Assembly: GCA_009767595.1 (NCBI GenBank)
Contig: VSDK01003676.1
Location: 867,908 to 931,907 of the forward strand
Direction: 5' to 3'
DNA length: 64,000 bases
Source: Symbiodinium kawagutii
Taxonomy: Eukaryota > Sar > Dinophyceae > Suessiales > Symbiodiniaceae
This document shows, one piece after another, positions 34,015-45,031 of this stretch. How positions within the stretch are numbered: the first letter of the stretch is position 1; each line of letters opens with the position of its first letter. The notes beneath the pieces are model-generated. The model was not told the DNA's origin. It ran no database searches and saw only the letters and a list, made by a program, of their open reading frames with translations. The translations under genes were made by a program, and so were the position numbers.

Positions 34015-34386
34015 AAATTGCTTTTTGATCAAAAAACCTTTTGGAAATCCAAACGTTGTGCAAATGTTTGCCATGATTCGCCGTCTCCTTGCTGTCCCCC
34101 CATCCTTACTTCTACAGGCTGGCCAGCGAAAGAAGGAAACTCAAACAAGGTTCTTTTCTTGTGAGTTGTGTCTTGGGGTTGTCAGAGCTATGCCCAGGGA
34201 GAATATGTTACCACAGAGTGCTACCCCTTACTTAGCTAAGTTGGTTTGTAACCAGGGTACCTACTAGCTATGGTAGATATTGATATAGTTATATGGCTTA
34301 CGAACCAGCTCATAACTGGGGGGCCCAACCAACCATGGATGTTATTATACTAGGTTTGAATGTGCTGAGTTTCGAGCGGCTTGCAG

Positions 34387-34481
34387 GAAGAGTTGCCGGC
34401 GCGGCGCGAACTGCTACAGGACTGTGGTCGGATGAGCAGTGGCAGCATATTTTTTTTGATTATGCCTCTTGGAAGATTCAG
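34387..34481 (+). CDS. Exon 8 of chain 30.2-36.1 kb
   Basis: AG|G acceptor (GGCTTGCAG|GAAG) and an AG|GC donor (GATTCAG|GCATAA). The phase-matching frame reads RVAGAARTATGLWSDEQWQH then IFFDYASWKIQ. An alternative frame (EELPARRELLQDCGRM) is open. Confidence 0.5.
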
Positions 34482-34671
34482 GCATAACTTGTGCACACCA
34501 CATACTTGCATGGTTTGTGATTAAACAAAGTCTTGCCAGCTATATCAAACTATAATGGTGGTTTGTTCATACGGAAGTGGCCCTACATAGTTGAATGTCT
34601 CCTCCCTGAAGCCGTGAAGTCATCATTCGTTTTGGGTTGGACGTGATGCATCAGCGGTGCGGGGCCATTAG

Positions 34672-34773
34672 GTGAAGCCACTACCGCTGGGCCAGGAGCC
34701 CATCACAGCGACAGAGGACCAGCTCATGTCATGGGTCATGGGTTTGCCGGTGGCCGTGAATCTGGAATTCTAT
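34672..34773 (+). CDS. Exon 9 of chain 30.2-36.1 kb
   Basis: AG|G acceptor (GGCCATTAG|GTG). Reads VKPLPLGQEPITATEDQLMS then WVMGLPVAVNLEFY, 34 codons, phase 0 at both ends, GC3 about 26 of 34, ending at TAT|GTATAG. Confidence 0.6.
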
Positions 34774-35434
34774 GTATAGATATGTGAGGTACAAATATAC
34801 AACCGTTATACTTATACTTCTCTAGATTTGTTCAAGACATGTTTTGACTATATGTGTATGTATTTATGTTCGTTTTGGAACATGCATAGCTTTATATATG
34901 CAATATTGATTGCTCTCTCATTTGCAAATGGAGATGCATGGAGATGTAGATAGCTCTGTGTACTGAAGTGAGGAAAACATGAACAATTTATCACATATAT
35001 TTTTGTACACATATATACACATGTTGATGTTTTTTTAATATGCATGTCTGTTAGACAAAATACATGCACGCTCCATATTTTTTTGGCAGATTTTGTGGTA
35101 CTTCATGCGTGGCCGAAGCCATACCATGTTGCAGGTTCAGCTGACCAGCCCCTGAGTCATGTTCCCAAATCTTGAGTCGCTAGCGGTGTTACAATCTCAG
35201 GCGATGCTTGAAACCATGACTGTTTAGTAAGGAATTCCGCCAGGAAGTATTGGAACCAATGCTAGAAAATGATCCGGAACATGCAGAGGTTGATCTGTTT
35301 TACTTTGACTAGTCGAAATGGGCAAACTTGGCAAACTTCCAATCTTCGAGTGTCAAATCCAGCCATTTCCCCAGCATTGCCCAAGCTGTGCTCAGTACTA
35401 GCCGTTTTGAGGGGTGAAGTCGTTGTCCTGCAAG

Positions 35435-35505
35435 GCACTGGCGTTGGGCAATGGCTGTGGGACCTCACCATCCAGTGACCAGCCCTGGTGGGCGCCCGCT
35501 GTCTT
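35435..35505 (+). CDS. Exon 10 of chain 30.2-36.1 kb
   Basis: AG|G acceptor (CCTGCAAG|GCA), donor GTCTT|GTAACA. Reads ALALGNGCGTSPSSDQPWWA then PAV, starting phase 0 and ending phase 2. A frame reading NLRVSNPAISPALPKLCSVL is also open upstream and across it. Confidence 0.45.
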
Positions 35506-35531
35506 GTAACAAAGGCGGCCACCCCAAGTTG

Positions 35532-35604
35532 CGGGTGGCTCGCTGCTATAAATGGTTAAGAACGGATGAGAACTGGGGGTTCCCCTATGACTTGAGAAAC
35601 ATCC
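35532..35604. mobile_element. Family A element, left-truncated
   Basis: Right end TGGGGGTTCCCCTATGACTTGAGAAAC preserved (described by position 35576-35600). The left end retains only GGGTGGCTCGCTGCTATAAA. Confidence 0.6.
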
Positions 35605-35657
35605 ACATGTTTCCATGGCTGATGTGTAATGTCGACCCCAGATTGAAGAACCCCAAG

Positions 35658-35752
35658 TTTATAAATTAGGGGTACCATTTGAATGGGAAACCAAGGCTTT
35701 CTTGGGGGACATTCTTTATTAATCAACGAGGGGTTTATTGATCCAGGGTTGG
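35658..35752. mobile_element. Family C element
   Basis: Shares AAACCAAGGCTTTC and GGGGTTTATTGATCC with the copies at 43215 and 60430. Confidence 0.6.
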
Positions 35753-36002
35753 TTCGCATTATCAGCATATGTTCTGTCACCAACTGTTCGTTTCTTCATC
35801 ATTGTTTTGGTGAAGCATTTGCCACACACTTGTTACGGAGTCTTGCCATTGACGGTTCGGGTCTTGTTTAAGCAAGTGCTCCTGCAAGTCGTTACCAGTA
35901 ACTGCTTGCTGATTGCATCAGTTTTCTTGGTGACTTAGTGGTTAACCAGCCATGTTGGCAGTTAGGTTCTGCTTTTGTTTTTATTTCCGCACCTGCTTTC
36001 AG

Positions 36003-36088
36003 TGGCGAACCAACCATGCCACCCACCGCTCACCAGGTACGTTGGACTTTGCTTGGTCAGGTCCTCAGAAGCCTTGTTCGAATGCCAG
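36003..36088 (+). CDS. Exon 11 of chain 30.2-36.1 kb
   Basis: Very good acceptor (GCACCTGCTTTCAG). One base completes the previous codon, then GEPTMPPTAHQVRWTLLGQV and LRSLVRMP into CCAG|GTTCAT. Last exon I can link in this chain; the continuation downstream is unclear. Confidence 0.5.
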
Positions 36089-37297
36089 GTTCATAGCTCA
36101 GCAGCTGGCAGTTGGGCCCTTATTGGTAGTTTGATTGGCGGAAGCACGTGGGCAGTTTAGGGGCAAATCTGTAGTGACTGGGTATCGCATTGTAAGGGTA
36201 CCATCATGAACCATGCATGAACCATCCATGAACCATCCAATAACTATCTATTAGCCATCCAAAAGCCACTATTCACCATGACTCATCCCCATTGAGTTTA
36301 TTCATGCATGACTTCAAAGATTCTCTTGGAAGGTGGGTGCCCAGCGAACGTTCGGATGCAATCACATACAGGCCAGTCGATATCATGATTCCCCTTGCAA
36401 TGGGCAGATGAACAAGCTCACGGGCACTGTGGCTGGCTATCAGGGAGCAGAGAGAGAGAGAGAGAGAGAGAGTCAAGCGCAAATGACAATTGATTGTAAC
36501 ATCATGTTTTTACAATTTCTAATACCTATGAAACTATTATATATCTATTATACTAATTCGCTACAACCAGAAATTACACCCCTTACATGCCATAGATGTC
36601 ACCATTGGGCGCACCGCACTCAGGCTGTTGCCTGGTCAGCGGGGGGATCTCAGCTTCTGATTGGTTGGTCAGCAGGGGGTCAACGCGTGGCTATCGGAAT
36701 CAGGCTCTGACTGAGTGTACGGCAGTATCCACTTGCAAAGGAGGTTTCCCTGTCCAATTCCAACAGTTGATCATGAACTTGAAGGTTTTTGGACTTGTTG
36801 GCGTTTCTGTATGAAATATGGTTGATCCATGGTAAAGAATGTGAACCAACCCCTGCTTCATAGGCTCAGGCAGGCTCAGATGTCGATCAATTCCTCATGG
36901 ATGTTGCTGGTGTTGTCGCCTATCTTGCTACGGTATTGACACTGAAATAGCGCGTGCAAGCCAAACGCCCAGGTTGCCTGACATTCTCCAGGTGTAAACT
37001 TGACATAAGTCTCCGGCACCCTTGCAGATGCTCATTCTGTGGAAAATCCATGAACATCTGATTTCTTGACCTATCACCGCATCCTTCAATCCCAAAATTT
37101 GTTTGACCTACAAGACTTTCCAGATTCGTATCTTGTAAAGATTCTGCATGGTCAAATGTGTATTTTCTTTTACTATTCAGATCTATTTAGTATCCTTCAC
37201 TCTCACTATTTAGTATCTTCTTTCGTCCGATTCTCCCGGAAGATCTGCACCCAAATGGCACCCAGGTGGGGTGATGGTAGCGCTTGCAACCTCCCAG
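36089..37297. other. Unresolved stretch with possible small exons
   Basis: Contains an ATGAACCATCC tandem (36205-36240), a (GA)n tract at 36449-36472, and open patches near 36345 (ERSDAITYRPVDIMIPLAMG) and 36598. None has two good borders. Confidence 0.35.
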
Positions 37298-37371
37298 GTC
37301 GCCCGGCGAGTTCAAAGAACGAACTGTGGAGGTCGCGGCCCAGGTTCCACAGATGGTCCTCCCAGGCGGTG
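37298..37371 (+). CDS. Candidate exon
   Basis: AG|G acceptor (ACCTCCCAG|GTC). Reads SPGEFKERTVEVAAQVPQMV then LPGG and ends at a GT donor at 37369 or 37372. Other frames are open, but this one is the most protein-like. Confidence 0.5.
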
Positions 37372-37691
37372 GTGAAGCATGAGGCGAATTTGAATATAGG
37401 TCATGATGGGTTCATATGATGGTTAATAACTTGGTTAATAGTTTATTTATGTTCAGAGTATAAGGTTGAGCCAATTATTGTTAATATGATGGTCAATAAG
37501 TCATATTAAAGGTTGATGTTTTTTGAGTTCGCTATAGTGAATTGTTTGCTGAATCCTGTGGTAATGGTGAGTAGTACTTCATGATGGGTAAATAATATAG
37601 GGTTCACGGAGTTAACTAATATATAGATTTTTTCATGGTAGTCCACAATATGGTGGCTTCTCCAAATATCATGCTGCCAGTAGATCGCTAT

Positions 37692-37793
37692 GTGGGGGTT
37701 TCTCAAAATCAAGGACCTCCCAAATCGTCCAATATTAATCTTAATTAGTAAGAAACCAACCATTTTGTGGTGTTCCCTATTTTGAGAAACACC
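37692..37793. mobile_element. Family A introner-like element
   Basis: Left end GTGGGGGTTTCTCAAAATC, interior CTCCCAAATCGTCCAATATT and GAAACCAACCATTTTGTGG, right end CCCTATTTTGAGAAACACC. Confidence 0.85.
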
Positions 37794-37994
37794 CATACAG
37801 TTGACGACATGGTAGATTTATGTAGATTTCACAACATGTTTTATATATTGAAACCATTGGAACTGGCACAGCGCTATTGCCCCCCTCCAAGGCGTTGCTC
37901 CAGTTGCTGGGAAGCCTAGTTCCCGTGGCTGTTAGTCGCTGAGGTCACCAGGCTGCTATTTGGAAGTGTCAAAGCATGTGGCCCCTTGAGTTGC

Positions 37995-38075
37995 AAAATG
38001 AATCAAGCACCCTTTTTCGGCCCCAGGTGCTTGATTGGCAACTGATTTTTTGAGGTTGCAAAATGAATCACGCTA
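37995..38075. repeat. Short direct repeat
   Basis: GTTGCAAAATGAATCA occurs twice about 65 bp apart. Confidence 0.6.
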
Positions 38076-38396
38076 AATTAAATTCTTCGCGCAAAGGATT
38101 GCAACAACGCGAGCATCAACGATTCAATGGTTTGTTACGACTCACGCCAGACCTGAAGATGGACATGTGCTTACAGATCAGGCACACTGTAGCATGTATG
38201 AAACATTGGTTTGCCGTGCCGTGCATTGAATGATAACAAACATTGGCTCCTTCATTCAAATCATGAACAATTGGATTGCCGTGGGCTTCCCCCACAGAGA
38301 TCGCACCATGGCATGCCATGACATGCCATGACCACTTTCATCACCGGCGAGCTGTAAACTCATCCGCGGCATCCTAAGGCCTGGCGTCCATGCCAG

Positions 38397-38524
38397 GGCC
38401 AGCGACCCGTGATACGTGACATGTTTGCGCTCGTGGGCTGGACACAGAAAGCCTGGTTGGATGTGGTGAATACTCCCAAGTGGAGGTTTACAGATCTACT
38501 TGTTGAATGCATTGCCAAGTTCAA
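38397..38524 (+). CDS. Candidate exon
   Basis: AG|G acceptor (CATGCCAG|GGC), donor TTCAA|GTAGGA. Reads GQRPVIRDMFALVGWTQKAW, then LDVVNTPKWRFTDLLVECIA and KF. A clear single frame with aromatic and charged residues. Unknown family. Confidence 0.65.
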
Positions 38525-39545
38525 GTAGGAGTTTTGCTGACGCTTGTCATTTGTTTCATCAACTTTTGGCAGTCACAATTGCTGTACATGGGTAATCTCA
38601 TTCAGACACTGGTATAGCTATAGGCTGTGGCCCATGACCATAACAAGGTCCGATTCTCATCGCCAGAAGGCCATGCTGTTTCATGAGCCTCCAAAGCCAC
38701 ACTGAGCCATCGAAGTTCGACTCCTGTGAGTGATCAGTAGGTGACTTCATAGCAGATCATGACAAACAAGATACGGATATGCATGAGGCAGCAAGAGCAT
38801 GCATAGCTACACTGATTAAGTCAAAACCTAGTTTTTTCTACTAGCAGGGATGCAGCACATCAGTCTTTAGTGGTGAAAAAAGTTACATTAGCTACATTTA
38901 GCTACTATAGTTTACTTCACGCTTTGTAACACTCATATGGCCGGTCAGATTTGGGTAGGCTTCCGTATTTACTGTACTTTTGCCATGCTCTAATGCTCAT
39001 GAGCGTCACGTGACCCGACAAAAATAGATACAGTAAATCAAACAATGCACCAAAAAGATCAAAAAAAAACATCAGTTGTCACTAGATGAATGCCCGGTAG
39101 CCTGTTGGTTTAGAGTCACGAACTGCTCCGGCGCTGTGGCTCAGCATTTCGCGTCGCGCCACTGATCTTGAGCCTAGGCTGCGGTGCTGTGCTGAGAAAC
39201 GGCCATAGCCATGACATACCCCGGGGCTATTTCTGTAAGCATCCTGACAGATCATTAGCAAACCATGAGTGTAAAGGTGGTCACATGTATCAATAAACTT
39301 GCTAAACTTAACCAATGTAAGTAACAATTAGCAACCAAGAGTAACTTGCTGATGATTAACAAGCTGTTATTGGTTGTTATTCTAAATAATCATCAGCAAT
39401 CATCAACCAGTTTGCTGCTCCATATCAAAGGGCGCAACCCCCAAACCCAAAATATCTCAAAGTGGAAAAACCATCGATTTCAGGAGTTGGGCCCCTTGAT
39501 TGTTTGCGCCGTCGAGCAACGCCCTGCCAACCAGATTGTTTGCAG
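38525..39545. other. Intronic stretch
   Basis: No exon with acceptable borders. A GC-richer patch at 39105-39230 is open on the minus strand but without splice support. Confidence 0.4.
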
Positions 39546-39640
39546 GCGCCATGTCGCACTGGAACCTGCACCAGCATGCAGAGCGTGTCGTCCAGATGAC
39601 GGAGGTTGGCCGTTTTGGGGAAGATATAGACTTCGAGTTG
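39546..39640 (+). CDS. Candidate exon
   Basis: AG|G acceptor (TTGTTTGCAG|GCG), donor GAGTTG|GTAATC. Reads AMSHWNLHQHAERVVQMTEV then GRFGEDIDFEL, ending in phase 0 and matching the next exon at 40228. Confidence 0.6.
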
Positions 39641-40227
39641 GTAATCTGGTATGCAACTGGCTGGTGGCTGCTGGTGGTTCATCATGATTTAAAAACCAAC
39701 TTCTTACCCATGGTCAACAAATACGTAACGGTTCGGAAAGCCAGGATCAATTAATACTGGCTAGTCATGTAGGTCGACAGTGATGATGGTTTGTGCCATC
39801 GGCTGCGTGTTTCAGTGTCCGTGCGATTGTTTTGCCATCGCCCTGACACCGTAGGGTTTAGCAATAGAAAACTGCAACACTCGGGATGGCTGGATATCAG
39901 CAGCGTAGCCCATTGACCGATCCCAGTCGTCCACTCCATGGATTGCTCATCACGGGAAGTTCTTCCCCTACATAGAGCGTGGATCGATGCGGTAAACATT
40001 GAAAGGATCGGTGAGCGACAGCCTGCAAACGTTTGAAGTCAGTATGATTAATTAGTGTATATGAATGGCAGATTCGGATAAGAAATAAAAATCAACCAGC
40101 CCCAAAGTGACCATGAATAGCTCATGTTTCTTCAATCATGAAGAGTTTTGGGATCACGTTTGGGGGCTCAAGAAGGGTGAACCGCATGTGGATCACATCG
40201 ACAGCTCTTCGCTGTGGTGACCTGCAG

Positions 40228-40325
40228 GCCTTTCTGGCCGAGGACGTCACCGTGTCTGAGGCTTGGGACAACTTCGAAGCGAACATGGCCAGCTTGAACC
40301 AAGGCGCGTCGTTGCGTGGCTGGAG
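40228..40325 (+). CDS. Candidate exon, strong codon bias
   Basis: AG|G acceptor (GACCTGCAG|GCC), donor GGAG|GTTAGT. Reads AFLAEDVTVSEAWDNFEANM then ASLNQGASLRGW with about 26 of 32 third positions G or C. The frame continues upstream without a stop, so the exon could start earlier. Phase-compatible with the exon at 39546. Confidence 0.65.
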
Positions 40326-40426
40326 GTTAGTTTGGCCGAGTGAGATCCAGGACCATGATGACATTGATGGGTAAGAGTAGGTTATAGGGGATGGTAACCA
40401 ACGATACTAAAGGATATAAGGGTTAT

Positions 40427-40427
<1 letters not shown>

Positions 40428-40522
<95 letters not shown>

Positions 40523-40541
40523 CGATGACGATGACGATGAC

Positions 40542-40593
<52 letters not shown>

Positions 40594-40743
40594 GTGATGA
40601 TGATGGTGGTGATGATGATGACGATGACGAATGACGATGACGATGACGATGATGGTGATGATGATGGTGGTGATGATGATGGTAATGACGATGTTGTTGA
40701 TGATGATGATGATGATGTTGATGGTGATGATGATGATGATGGC

Positions 40744-40790
<47 letters not shown>
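40428..40790. repeat. Large GAT microsatellite
   Basis: About 120 GAT units with GAC, GGT and TTG interruptions. The interrupted block GATGATGGTGGTGATGATGAT occurs twice, showing local duplication. Long poly-His, poly-Ser, poly-Met and poly-Asp frames here are artefacts. Confidence 0.95.
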
Positions 40791-41404
40791 GCATGATCAT
40801 GGCAACTAAACGACCCACGGTCGGTATGATTGGCAACGGCAAAGCAAAAACAATAGCTGATAGCAAAGATCAGCCCTGGCTGCTGCCATTCTTGGTTCGA
40901 TTGACCTTGAGTTCCCACTATGGACATCTACTTCTTAGGCAAGGTCAAATGAGCAACTGCCAACGTGAGTGGCGATTCAATTGAGTCACAGGGCAAGGGC
41001 ATTTGATGTGCTTTAAGATTTTTATAGTGACAGTTTGCATTGCTAGCCACCAATGACAAGCCACATGCCTGCTCTTGCATGTTATTGCCGACAGCCATCA
41101 GCAATGATGTACCCATCATCCTGCAATTGTGTATTGATTTTGCATGCATTTGTTTCGATCAATAGGGTAGTACTATCACGTACTATCACCATGATTTCAA
41201 GCCACCAACCAAACAACTTTATTCAGACAATTTACCAATCAACCCCTCAACAAAACAACCAACCATATCATTCTACGAACAACCCTCAAAACCACCATTT
41301 TCGCAGGTACCCCAACAAATTCGAGGGTAAACACCTGCCTTTTGGGAGGTTTTGCAGGCCCATGGTATTTTAACCAACCCTCTTGGTATGGAAACACCAA
41401 TGAT

Positions 41405-41428
41405 AAAAAATGCCCATGGGCATTTTTT
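41405..41428. repeat. Perfect 24-bp palindrome
   Basis: A TGCCCATGGGCA core flanked by six A on the left and six T on the right. Confidence 0.9.
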
Positions 41429-41484
41429 TCACCCTTGGTTTTAACATACCCATGGTAAACACCTGCATTTTTTCCAGCAGCCAG

Positions 41485-41580
41485 GTATGGTCTCCACCCT
41501 CTTCTTCATCCTTGGTGCAGCCTTGGTCGCTCGGGGCTTCGCTTTGATGAAGCCTTGCTTCGCTGGGACACCCAGGGATG
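41485..41580 (+). CDS. Candidate exon, frame uncertain
   Basis: AG|G acceptor after a T-rich tract (CAGCCAG|GTATGG), donor GGATG|GTGAGG. One frame gives a membrane-like segment (MVSTLFFILGAALVARGFAL, high GC3). Another, phase-matched to 40228-40325, gives YGLHPLLHPWCSLGRSGLRF. Confidence 0.5.
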
Positions 41581-41672
41581 GTGAGGAATGGACCAAGGTG
41601 AATGATGTAACGGTGATGATGGTTGGTGGTGGCTAATAAGCTTGGTAATGATGGTAATACTGATGGTAATAC

Positions 41673-41722
<50 letters not shown>
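41673..41722. repeat. GAT microsatellite
   Basis: About 16 uninterrupted GAT units. Confidence 0.95.
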
Positions 41723-41724
<2 letters not shown>

Positions 41725-42237
41725 TGATGAATCATGAATGATGAATGATGATTATGGTAATGGTGGCAGTGATGGTAGTGGTGGGTAGTGATGGGTAGTG
41801 ATCAATAGGTAGTGATAGGTAGTGTTTATGATGGTTGATAATGGTTTGATTGAATCTACGGTTAATGATGCTTGATGATGGCTGCAATCATTATGCCTCA
41901 AGGTTTGTCAATGGGCAATGATGGTTGAAAGTTGTTGACGGCTTTTTTTGACCGCAACCATCAGGGATCAACCACAGCTGAACATTTTTTTGCTAGCAAT
42001 CCACCAGTATTCATACGTATTGTTCGCACTGGGGATATTCTGAGATTGTGGTTTTCTTATCAGGCTGAAACATCAGGCGATAAATGTGATATGCTGACCT
42101 AGAGGTTGTGAACCACAGTCCGTTTATATAGTGGGTATATCAGTATATCATATCTGTATAGTTCTGCATACAGATCTAGGTTCAGTAAATCATGCAGTAT
42201 GTCTGACAAGCATGTGCCAAAACAACAGTCATTATAC

Positions 42238-42340
42238 TTTGGTGATTTAACTTGGCAATGGAAAATCCACCATGTATAGCTGATTTCCCAGGGATGCGAC
42301 TAAAAGATGTGACTTTCCAGTATCAGGTGTTTACCAAAAG
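42238..42340. mobile_element. Family B palindromic element
   Basis: Starts TTTGGTGATTTAACTTGGCA and ends CAGGTGTTTACCAAAAG. The interior GGAAAATCCACCATG is shared with the other copies. Confidence 0.7.
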
Positions 42341-42582
42341 GTGGACCAAAAGCTCTACATGCTTTCTACGCGTCAGTGAGCACACACGCACACATTTTTG
42401 GTTGAATCTGTAAAGTCAATTGAAATGGTAGAACCATGTAGGGCCTTTTGATCTAGATGGCTTAACAAATTTAAGAGGGCTGGGTGCCCTGAATAAAAAT
42501 AAGAAAAGGAAATCAATCGTTTTTGATGGTCATAGCATCTTTCAGTTTTCGTAGCATCGATGTTCTCGCTTCGCGATGTCAG

Positions 42583-42647
42583 GATCTCGCATTGGAGATG
42601 AATCCGAAGCCTCACCACCAGCAAAGCTCACAATCAAATACTATATG
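42583..42647 (+). CDS. Exon ending exactly at a family A element
   Basis: AG|G acceptor (GATGTCAG|GATC), donor ATATG|GTGGTTTC formed by the element's left terminal repeat. Readings: SRIGDESEASPPAKLTIKYY (phase-compatible with the exon at 43559) or DLALEMNPKPHHQQSSQSNT. Confidence 0.5.
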
Positions 42648-42720
42648 GTGGTTTCTCAAAACAGGGAACCCCCAGAAGAGGGCCGGCTTCTTACCAATTA
42701 CTGTACAAATGATCCATCAT
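42647..42720. mobile_element. Family A element, right end lost
   Basis: Left end GGTGGTTTCTCAAAACAGGG with the interior CTTCTTACCAATTACTG. No matching right repeat is found. Confidence 0.65.
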
Positions 42721-42859
42721 TGATCAACTGATGGTGAATATAGAACCATTAATTTGCTCGTGCATACTGGTTGACGGATGTTTCATTTGTCATTGATTGA
42801 CTCATGCTTAGCCATAAATCGTTACAAGTCACAAGCAGCTACCAGCAAAGCTCCGCCAG

Positions 42860-43505
42860 TCATTTCCAACAACTATTACTTCCCATTCACCGAATGAATG
42901 GCATGGCCGGGCCCTGGAGCTACTGCTTTCCATGGCCATTTCTATTGCTTTCCAACAGCTACTACTTACCATTCACCTAGCATGTAGGAGCGATCAGCTG
43001 CTACTCAGAATACTTGCCATTCATCTTTTTCCTACAGCTACTACTTTAGTAGCTGATCACCCAGTTACTTTCATCCATTCACCTAATGTTCATCAGCTCA
43101 TTTCCAACAGCTATTGCTGTTACTTACCATTCACCCATTTGCCAGTCATTTCCAGCAGCTATTACTAGTTACCATTTCCAACAGCTCTATTTGCCAGTCA
43201 TTACCATTTCCAACAGCTATGGATTAATCAACCTTTGGTTGATTGCTTGGGGGGGTTACCCTTCTAATGGAAAACCTAGGCTTTTTTAGGGGATACCCCC
43301 TATGATCATCAACCTGGGGTTTAGCTTCATCCTGGGTAGCCATTACCAATGTTATCCAACAGCTATTACTGACCAATGTTAACCTTGGGCTTACTGATGA
43401 ACATTTCCATTTCCAACAGCTACTACTTCCCATTTTACCATTACTATGAATTAATCAACCTGGGGTTGATAGAATCCTGAGTAGCTATTACTTACTTCCC
43501 ATTCA
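42860..43505. repeat. Degenerate tandem array
   Basis: Eight or more units built on CATTTCCAACAGCTATTACT and CCCATTCACC, irregularly spaced (about 35-95 bp) and interrupted by a family C element. Confidence 0.7.
43215..43342. mobile_element. Family C element
   Basis: Contains GGGGATACCCCCTATGATCA and AACCTGGGGTTTA. The core is inverted relative to the copy at 60430. Confidence 0.7.
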
Positions 43506-43558
43506 CCGAATCTTCATCAGTAAGCCCTTGCGGGTAGTCGTCCCACATGTGGCGCCAG

Positions 43559-43644
43559 GTGCTTTCCATGGCCCTTGCGCTGGGCGGCCGTACCTGCACG
43601 GTGGCATGGCATCAAGGCCCGGCGGCAGCCGCCGCTGATGCAGG
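43559..43644 (+). CDS. Candidate exon
   Basis: AG|G acceptor (TGGCGCCAG|GTG), donor CAGG|GTGGTT. Reads VLSMALALGGRTCTVAWHQG then PAAAAADA with GC-rich third positions. Confidence 0.6.
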
Positions 43645-43726
43645 GTGGTTGATGGTGGCTGGTGGATTTCAGCATGGTTGCTGGTGATTAGGTACATCTA
43701 TAGTTAGTATATGTGAATATCAACAA

Positions 43727-43829
43727 CTGGTTGGTGGTTTGATTCACATTTTTTATTTTCCCTAGCAGTTATTAACAAATGGTTTGGTTGACAAGCATAT
43801 TTTTCACAGGGGTTGAAACCACCAACCAG
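43727..43829. mobile_element. Family D palindromic element, best copy
   Basis: Starts CTGGTTGGTGGTTTGATTC and ends GGGGTTGAAACCACCAACCAG (last 20 bp inverted relative to the start). About 103 bp. Confidence 0.8.
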
Positions 43830-44243
43830 ATAATGAGGATGAATCATGATGGTAATGGTTATATAGTTACTATCGACAATGATGATGAATCATGATGCTA
43901 GTGGTTGTCCAGTTATCACTATTATCACTACTAGTCTCTGTCAGAATACGTTTGTTGATGGTTTACTGATGGTAAGATTGCTATTGATGACTGTGGTGAT
44001 GATGATGGGCATTTGATGTACTGGAGTGACAACAGCAAATGACCGTAAATGATATGGTTGGTGATGGTTTTTGACGCTTACTGATGTTCATGCTGGGATG
44101 CCAACAGACAACATTCACAATGATGAATGCCTGACTAGACATGGTCATAGTCTCCTCATAGTTAGCTGCTAGTCATAGTCCCCCTTGGCTCATGTTTTTT
44201 CATGCTGTGTAGCCAATGTTTCAATCATAGTCTCTATTTCCAG

Positions 44244-44303
44244 ATCTCGGTGGGCTCTCTATCGCTGGGAACCATGAGGCCTCACTTGGGAAACCAGCCA
44301 TTG
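44244..44303 (+). CDS. Candidate exon, frame uncertain
   Basis: After TCTCTATTTCCAG. Open readings ISVGSLSLGTMRPHLGNQPL and LGGLSIAGNHEASLGKPAI. Possible donor at 44304. Confidence 0.35.
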
Positions 44304-44738
44304 GTGCCGCGTCATGGCTGAGGGCCCAAGCCGATGACTGCAGTTGCACGACTGCATGTTGAGAGAAGCACCCAATCACCCGACGGCCTAAGATTAATCA
44401 CATCAGCGACATCCGCCTTCCATTCGGTCGGTTGATGTTTCATATTCATGGAATGATCATGGTGATATTTTGCGATGTTGAATGATAGCTGGTGATGTTT
44501 TCCACTGTTCCGGGATGGTTCGAAGTCATGGTTATATAGTATGTTTTCTTCAATGATGACTGATATCTCAAATTTGCGGATCACAATGGGCAATGCTATC
44601 ATTCTAGAATCGATGCATCATCAGATATTCTTTGACAACGCTATACTATAGACAATGGGATGCTTCTAAGTTATCACTTATCACTCATTACAACGCTAAG
44701 ATTCCGAAGTGCCCTTGGCACAGGACAAGCCATGCCAG

Positions 44739-44827
44739 GGGTTGTCTCCGGTCTGGTGGTCGCCGCATGCCGGGAGCCCGGAGGGGCGCCCTGAGCCAGC
44801 AGGATTTAGAAGATGTACTTGTACCTG
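44739..44827 (+). CDS. Candidate exon
   Basis: AG|G acceptor (CATGCCAG|GGG), donor TACCTG|GTATGT. Three frames are partly open (CLRSGGRRMPGARRGALSQQ; VVSGLVVAACREPGGAP; LSPVWWSPHAGSPEGRPEPA). GC-rich and bordered by good sites, so coding is likely. Confidence 0.45.
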
Positions 44828-44923
44828 GTATGTTAACCATGTATGTCTCTTATAAGATGTAACATGACCATAACATAATATCTACCCATTATATTTATAA
44901 GATATACTTGTTATGTTACATGG

Positions 44924-45031
44924 TATGGGTATGGATCAGTATTAACCATTTATCGTAAGCAACAATTTCACAGGGAAAACAGCCCGGTTAATGATGGGAA
45001 CCAGGGGTACAGGGTTTTGACCCGTAGCCGT
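44924..45031. mobile_element. Family E palindromic element
   Basis: Starts GGTATGGGTATGGATCAGTA and ends AGGGTTTTGACCCGTAGCC. Interior TTAATGATGGGAACCAGGGG, inverted relative to 33356-33470. Confidence 0.7.

Noticed and set aside
36003..36088. Split into two micro-exons at the GTACGT donor (36037) and TTGGTCAG acceptor (36060)
   Set aside because: The intron would be only 24 bp. The sequence is open straight through in the phase-matching frame.
40382..40984. Long open frames rich in His, Ser, Met or Asp (up to 181 codons)
   Set aside because: They are translations of the GAT microsatellite, open in most frames on both strands for trivial reasons.
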